10,155 nucleotides of DNA. Source: Cytophagales bacterium (GTDB lineage Bacteria; Bacteroidota; Bacteroidia; Cytophagales; Cyclobacteriaceae). A program made the position numbers and the translations under genes. The stretch spans positions 1-10,155 of the forward strand of contig JAHEMU010000066.1 of the NCBI GenBank assembly GCA_024643485.1. The letters run 5' to 3'. The notes below the pieces were generated by a model. The model made no database searches and was not told where the DNA came from. It saw only the letters and a program-made list of their open reading frames with translations. Below are positions 6,657 through 10,155 of the stretch, in pieces (the first letter of the stretch is position 1; every line of letters starts with the position of its first letter).

Positions 6657-7760
6657 ATGGAAAAGTTAATTCACCTTATTACAGAACCGGTGTTAGTTGT
6701 TGATTTGGGCAAGGTGAAACGTAACTTATCCCGAATGGTCGATAAATGTAGTTTGTCAGGAACCCTTCTTCGGCCTCATATGAAAACGCATCAATCCAAG
6801 TTAATTGGTGAATTAATACGTTCATTTGGTGTTAAGCATATCACGGTTTCTTCGGTTAAAATGGCAGAATACTTTGCCGGACAATGGGAAGATATCACCA
6901 TTGCATTTCCATTTAACGTACTTCAAATAAATAGAATAAATAATATTTTAGAAAGGCAGCCACTACTGCTTCTTGTCGATGCTTTATCTACCTTGCTCGC
7001 TTTACAGAATCAGCTAAATCAAACCGTGGGTATTTGGATTGATATCGATACTGGGTACGGAAGAACAGGTATTAAACCATCAGATGTCAAATTAATTGAT
7101 CAACTAATTATACAGATAAACGCATCGGAAAAGACATATTTTAAAGGGTTTTATTGCCATGCGGGTGATACTTACCATGCGGAATCTCCCTCGGACGTAA
7201 TTCGCATTTTTGAAAGGTCTTTATTCCAATTAATGGAGTTAAAAAGGAAATACTCGAAAGAGGATTTTATTCCAGAAGTGAATTATGGTGACACCCCCTC
7301 CTGCAGCCTCTCAGAAAGTTTTCAGGGGCTAGATTCAGTTAGCCCAGGAAATTTTATTTTTTATGATTTAACCCAACAAAAATTGGGGAGTTGCAAAGAA
7401 GAGGATATTGCAGTTTCTATGGCTTGCCCTATAATTTCTATAAATAAAGAACGTATGCAGGTAATTGTATACGGTGGTGGGGTTCATTTTTCAAAAGATC
7501 GATTGCCAGGTGAATTCGGTAAGCTTGTTACTTGGAAAAAGGATCATTGGGTTTCCTCTGAATCTGAGAATAAACTCATGAGTGTTTCACAAGAACATGG
7601 AATAATAAAAGCGGATCAATCTTTATTAGAATCCGTTGCAATAGGTGATATTTTATTTATTCTGCCTGTACATTCGTGTATGACCGCCGCTTGTATGAAG
7701 GGATACATGGATACGTCGGGTAATTTTGTGGATCATATGGAAGGTTTTACTAGAAACTAA
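6657..7760 (+). CDS. D-threonine aldolase / D-serine dehydratase-like PLP enzyme (alanine racemase N-terminal fold)
   Basis: This 367-residue fold type III PLP protein opens with TEPVLVVDLGKVKRNL, then RPHMKTHQS with the Schiff-base Lys43, and IDIDTGYGRTGI (127-139) and FYCHAGDTYH (165-174) of the barrel. The C-terminal domain (about 250-360) is the D-serine-dehydratase-like beta domain. Its PVHSCMTA holds His339 and Cys341, which bind the metal (Zn or Mn) in characterised relatives, and SQEHG (His314) is also conserved. Members act as D-threonine aldolases, D-serine ammonia-lyases or 3-hydroxy-D-aspartate aldolases; sequence alone does not choose among them. The ATG at 6657 follows AGGA about five bases upstream, the best Shine-Dalgarno-like site in the window. 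The gene stands alone: divergent from hemH and separated from cysH by 284 bp. Confidence 0.88.
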   Translation: MEKLIHLITEPVLVVDLGKVKRNLSRMVDKCSLSGTLLRPHMKTHQSKLIGELIRSFGVKHITVSSVKMAEYFAGQWEDITIAFPFNVLQINRINNILERQPLLLLVDALSTLLALQNQLNQTVGIWIDIDTGYGRTGIKPSDVKLIDQLIIQINASEKTYFKGFYCHAGDTYHAESPSDVIRIFERSLFQLMELKRKYSKEDFIPEVNYGDTPSCSLSESFQGLDSVSPGNFIFYDLTQQKLGSCKEEDIAVSMACPIISINKERMQVIVYGGGVHFSKDRLPGEFGKLVTWKKDHWVSSESENKLMSVSQEHGIIKADQSLLESVAIGDILFILPVHSCMTAACMKGYMDTSGNFVDHMEGFTRN

Positions 7761-7870
7761 ACGTCCATTTGGCATTAAAATTTAGGCACAAAACTTTCAT
7801 TTTTACTATTTATTATCAGCTAACTGCAATGATATTTGATAATTTATTGAAATAATTTTTCAATTTATTC

Positions 7871-7902
7871 TTTGATAACTAAGCATCAATTGATTACCTT
7901 CG
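7871..7902 (+). promoter_or_regulatory. cysH: Bacteroidota-type promoter for cysH (TTTG - 20 bp - TACCTTCG)
   Basis: TTTG (7871-7874) is followed after 20 bases by TACCTTCG (7895-7902), one mismatch from TAnnTTTG and at the usual spacing of the Bacteroidota housekeeping sigma factor. Transcription should start near 7908-7910, just where the first stem-loop begins. This is the best promoter match in the window. Confidence 0.6.
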
Positions 7903-7906
7903 TTTG

Positions 7907-7975
7907 TCATTTTATAAGCCAATTTTATTTGGTAAAATGAGTAACTAATTGGTTTTCAAAAGAGAAAATAATTAG
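7907..7975 (+). promoter_or_regulatory. Structured 5' leader of cysH: two stem-loops followed by a T-run
   Basis: Stem-loop 1: TCATTTTA (7907-7914) pairs with TAAAATGA (7933-7940), with an inner CCAA/TTGG stem (7919-7922 and 7929-7932). Stem-loop 2: CTAATT (7945-7950) pairs with AATTAG (7970-7975) and, across a one-base bulge, GTTTTC (7952-7957) pairs with GAAAAT (7964-7969), about 12 bp in all, followed by TTTTT (7977-7981). The arrangement resembles an attenuator but the stems are A/T-rich and weak. It matches no riboswitch class I know. Confidence 0.35.
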
Positions 7976-8042
7976 ATTTTTATACTCACCAGCTAACCTC
8001 CCAATTACATAATTGCATTAACCTAATGTTAAAGCTCTCCGG

Positions 8043-8064
8043 GAATGAATCCCTTAATTCATTC
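8043..8064 (+). promoter_or_regulatory. Hairpin covering the first possible start codon of cysH
   Basis: GAATGAAT (8043-8050) and ATTCATTC (8057-8064) form a perfect 8-bp stem with a 6-base loop that encloses the ATG at 8045. An alternative short pairing GGGA (8041-8044) with TCCC (8050-8053) would exclude it. If ATG 8045 were the start, the hairpin would limit its use; if 8087 is the start, this is part of the leader. Confidence 0.3.
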
Positions 8065-8086
8065 GTGGGGATTAAATGTGATTTTT

Positions 8087-8773
8087 ATGATAGTGAATGA
8101 AGTTTCGGAAGAAAAGGTAAAGTTTATCGAAGCCCTTAATAAAAAGTATCGGTTATTAAGTGTTGAGGAGCGAATTGCTGAGTTATACAATGATTTTAAA
8201 CCCGAAGAGGTGATGTTAACTTCTTCGTTTGCAGCTACATCAGCCTTTCTATTGCGTTTATTTTCAACAGCCCGACCTGAACAAGAGGTTTTGTTTATTG
8301 ATACAGGATATCATTTTGATGAAACAATTCAATATAAAGAAAAGTTAAGTAGACAGTATAAACTTAAAGTGGTGAACGTAACGGCACCTAAGGAATTTCA
8401 TGATTTTACGACCCGTGAGGAAACATGGAAAAAGGATCCTGATTTTTGCTGTTCTGTAAATAAGGTGCAGCCTTTACAACAATTTAAACATCAACATAAG
8501 GTTTGGATATCCGGTTTAATGAAATGGCAAAGTGACCACAGAGCTAGCTTAGATATTTTTGAAATGAGAGGTGGGATTTTGAAATTTTACCCCTTATTGG
8601 ACATAAAAAAAGAAGAAAGAGAATTATTTATCAAAGAAAATAACCTTCCTTTTCATCCACTTGTAAAACAAGGGTATTCTAGTATCGGTTGTAAACATTG
8701 TACCAAGCCGGGAGATGACCGTACGGGAAGATGGAATAATCACCCAAAAACAGAATGTGGACTTCATTTGTAA
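8087..8773 (+). CDS. cysH: Assimilatory APS/PAPS reductase with [4Fe-4S] cysteines
   Basis: CysH reduces adenylyl sulfate (APS) or PAPS to sulfite with thioredoxin in the cytoplasm, in assimilatory sulfate reduction. The sequence shows the PP-loop-like TSSFAATSAFLL, FIDTGYHFDET, the tandem Cys pair in DFCCSVNKV, GLMKWQSDHRA and the C-terminal GCKHCTKPGDDRTGRW plus the catalytic Cys in KTECGLHL. The CC and CxxC pairs are the [4Fe-4S] ligands of APS-type reductases and are absent from E. coli-type PAPS reductases, so APS is the likelier substrate. The start is uncertain. ATG 8045 gives 242 residues, but its extra N-terminus (MNPLIHSWGLNVIF) is unusual and that ATG lies in a hairpin. ATG 8087 gives 228 residues and a spacing to the PP-loop typical of the family, so I chose it. 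No sulfate-activation gene (cysD, cysN) lies next to it; copA follows after 79 bp. Confidence 0.92.
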   Translation: MIVNEVSEEKVKFIEALNKKYRLLSVEERIAELYNDFKPEEVMLTSSFAATSAFLLRLFSTARPEQEVLFIDTGYHFDETIQYKEKLSRQYKLKVVNVTAPKEFHDFTTREETWKKDPDFCCSVNKVQPLQQFKHQHKVWISGLMKWQSDHRASLDIFEMRGGILKFYPLLDIKKEERELFIKENNLPFHPLVKQGYSSIGCKHCTKPGDDRTGRWNNHPKTECGLHL

Positions 8774-8810
8774 GGTTAAATGGCATAATCGTGAATGATT
8801 GAGAACTTAA

Positions 8811-8841
8811 TCTATTCTCTATATTGTTGTAATTGAATAGA
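8811..8841. repeat. Inverted repeat between cysH and copA
   Basis: TCTATTC (8811-8817) and GAATAGA (8835-8841) are perfect 7-bp arms around a 17-base loop, 12 bases before the copA start. It could be a weak terminator of cysH or a regulator site for copA. It lacks the GC-rich stem and T-run of an intrinsic terminator and does not look like a CueR/MerR operator. It may be chance in A/T-rich DNA. Confidence 0.2.
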
Positions 8842-8852
8842 ATTAGTACTTT

Positions 8853-10155
8853 ATGGTGTTGGAGAATTTATCAAAAAATCAATTTCCTGTAATTGGCATG
8901 ACCTGCGCAGCTTGTGCGGGTAGTGTAGAAAGTATGCTGAGTCACACGGAAGGGGTTTCGAAAGCCACCGTAAACTTAGCTGCTGAAACGGTTTTAGTGG
9001 AGTACAATGGTGCATTAACTTCCCCTGAATTGCTTCGTGAAGTGCTTAAAGGCATTGGCTATGACCTCGATCTACGAGGGGCCTCTTGGGAAGAATTGCA
9101 AAAAGAGAAGGAAGCCCGCTTACAAGCTATGAAGCGGAATTTAATCTTTACTTTTTTACTGTCGTTCCCCGTATTTTTATTGGGGATGTTTTGGATGAAC
9201 TGGCCACCTGCCAATTATATCCAATGGATTCTCACAACACCTGTGTTGTTTTGGTTTGGAAGAGAATTTTTTGTTACGGCTTTTAAGCAAGCAAAACATC
9301 GGTCGGCGAATATGGATACGCTGGTTGCTTTGAGTACCTTTATCGCTTATTCTTTCAGTGTTTTTAATACTTTGTTTCCCCAACTTTTGGAAAATGCTGG
9401 CTTTTCTGCTCATGTTTATTTTGAATCAGCAGCGGTTATTATTTTTTTTATACTTCTCGGCCGATTTTTAGAAGAAAAAGCAAAGCGGGGTACCGCAACA
9501 GCCATAAAAAAACTGATGGGGCTAGCTCCATCCGAGGTAACGGTTATCAGAAATGGGACTGAAATAATGATTCCCATTGGAGAAATTAATCTGGATGAAC
9601 AACTTTTAATGAAGCCAGGAGAAAAACTTGCTGTTGATGGAGTAGTTATTGAGGGTAGTTCCTTTGTCGATGAAAGTAGCATCACCGGAGAACCGATGCC
9701 TGTGAAAAAGGAGGAAGGAGCTAAGGTGTTTGCTGGGACTTTAAATCAACAGGGGAGCATTTACATAAGGGCTTCTCAAATTGGAAAAAACACATTGCTA
9801 GCAAGTATAATTCGTATGGTGGAGGAGGCTCAAGGTTCGAAAGCATCCATTCAAAAACTAGCTGATAAAATCAGCAGTGTCTTCGTTCCTACGGTAATTA
9901 CTTTAAGCCTATTAAGTTTTGTTGTTTGGACTGTATTTGGAGGAGATCAAGGACAAACCATTGGGTTTTTGGCCATGGTAACCGTTCTAGTTATTGCGTG
10001 TCCTTGCGCGTTGGGGTTGGCGACTCCAACTGCCGTGATGGCCGGAATTGGGAAGGGAGCAAGTTTGGGCATTCTTACTAAAAATGCGGAGGCGCTGGAA
10101 TTGGCACACAAAATTACTGATGTGGTATTGGACAAAACCGGGACTATTACCATCG
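8853..10155 (+). CDS. copA: Copper-translocating P1B-type ATPase, N-terminal part (3' end outside window)
   Basis: The frame is intact from ATG 8853 to the window end (434 codons plus one base). A TAG three codons upstream fixes this as the first possible start. It encodes one heavy-metal-associated domain with GMTCAAC (Cys18, Cys21), about 10-75. Six hydrophobic segments follow, then the actuator domain with SSITGEP (TGE 278-280), the metal-site CPC in VIACPCALG (Cys383, Cys385) and the phosphorylation motif DKTGT (Asp427), where the window cuts it. CPC with an N-terminal CxxC domain indicates Cu(I) export by the CopA group; silver is possible, zinc or cadmium less likely. The rest of the ATP-binding domain and the last two membrane helices (with the Asn/Tyr and Met/Ser metal residues) are not visible. 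No copper regulator or chaperone gene is present in the window. Confidence 0.95.
   Translation, partial: MVLENLSKNQFPVIGMTCAACAGSVESMLSHTEGVSKATVNLAAETVLVEYNGALTSPELLREVLKGIGYDLDLRGASWEELQKEKEARLQAMKRNLIFTFLLSFPVFLLGMFWMNWPPANYIQWILTTPVLFWFGREFFVTAFKQAKHRSANMDTLVALSTFIAYSFSVFNTLFPQLLENAGFSAHVYFESAAVIIFFILLGRFLEEKAKRGTATAIKKLMGLAPSEVTVIRNGTEIMIPIGEINLDEQLLMKPGEKLAVDGVVIEGSSFVDESSITGEPMPVKKEEGAKVFAGTLNQQGSIYIRASQIGKNTLLASIIRMVEEAQGSKASIQKLADKISSVFVPTVITLSLLSFVVWTVFGGDQGQTIGFLAMVTVLVIACPCALGLATPTAVMAGIGKGASLGILTKNAEALELAHKITDVVLDKTGTITI

Larger units (their letters stand above)
7761..8086 (+). other. Non-coding region between the D-threonine-aldolase-like gene and cysH
   Basis: This A/T-rich stretch holds no convincing gene. 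The upstream part has a weak stem ATTGAAA (7846-7852) / TTTCAAT (7858-7864), which could be a poor terminator for the preceding gene. Then come a good promoter candidate (7871-7902), two consecutive stem-loops (7907-7975), small inverted repeats CAATTA-CA-TAATTG (8002-8015) and CATTA-acc-TAATG (8016-8028), and a hairpin (8043-8064) over the first possible ATG of cysH. The predicted cysH leader is thus about 175 bases long and full of pairing potential. Confidence 0.6.

Noticed and set aside
7846..7864. Intrinsic terminator after the D-threonine-aldolase-like gene
   Set aside because: The 7-bp stem is nearly all A/T and has no clean T-run after it; too weak to call.
7907..8044. SAM-I or SAM-II riboswitch upstream of cysH
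   Set aside because: The conserved core sequences and pairing order of these classes were not found; only a short AGCTAA resemblance exists.
8774..8852. CueR/MerR-type operator or copper-responsive site before copA
   Set aside because: No dyad of the expected type or spacing; only a loose A/T-rich inverted repeat is present.
9086..10153. Open frames on both strands inside the copA coding region
   Set aside because: The copper ATPase frame is intact and has all expected motifs across this stretch; the others are shadows.

Overview
The window looks like an ordinary chromosomal segment of a Bacteroidota bacterium, most likely a cytophagal or flavobacterial lineage. The DNA is A/T-rich. Shine-Dalgarno sequences are weak or absent at most starts, and two upstream regions carry Bacteroidota-type promoter elements (-33 TTTG, -7 TAnnTTTG-like). 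One gene encodes a DUF4105 / Lnb-type membrane protein, a family typical of this phylum. I cannot place it to genus. No IS element, integrase, CRISPR array, tRNA, rRNA or phage gene was seen.

Layout. Positions 1-469 are the 3' end of a gene for a BNR/Asp-box beta-propeller protein. It converges, with one base between, on a minus-strand pair: a trans-sulfuration-type PLP enzyme (471-1613) and, upstream of it, a radical SAM/SPASM protein (1677-2684). Divergent from that pair is a tight plus-strand operon in which each start overlaps the previous stop: DUF4105/Lnb-like (2749-3918), rnhB (3918-4544) and a diacylglycerol-kinase-family lipid kinase starting at TTG (4541-5416). The operon converges with a 6-bp gap on hemH (5423-6430, minus). 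Across a 226-bp divergent region follows a D-threonine-aldolase / D-serine-dehydratase-like PLP enzyme (6657-7760). After a 284-bp non-coding stretch come a cysH-type APS/PAPS reductase (8087-8773, or from 8045) and the first 434 codons of a CopA-type copper P1B-ATPase (8853 to the window end).

How the genes relate. Two genes touch sulfur metabolism (the trans-sulfuration enzyme and cysH) but are not adjacent. The Lnb-like protein and the lipid kinase both act on membrane lipids and are translationally coupled through rnhB. HemH and CopA belong to metal and heme handling. The rest is housekeeping without an obvious shared theme.

I found no convincing undescribed multi-gene system. The non-coding DNA is more interesting. 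The cysH leader has a good promoter followed by two consecutive stem-loops, a T-run and a 24-codon upstream reading frame overlapping the start. A perfect 18-bp palindrome lies just upstream of hemH. Two tandem hairpins precede the D-threonine-aldolase-like gene. All of these are read by eye and need comparative or transcript data.
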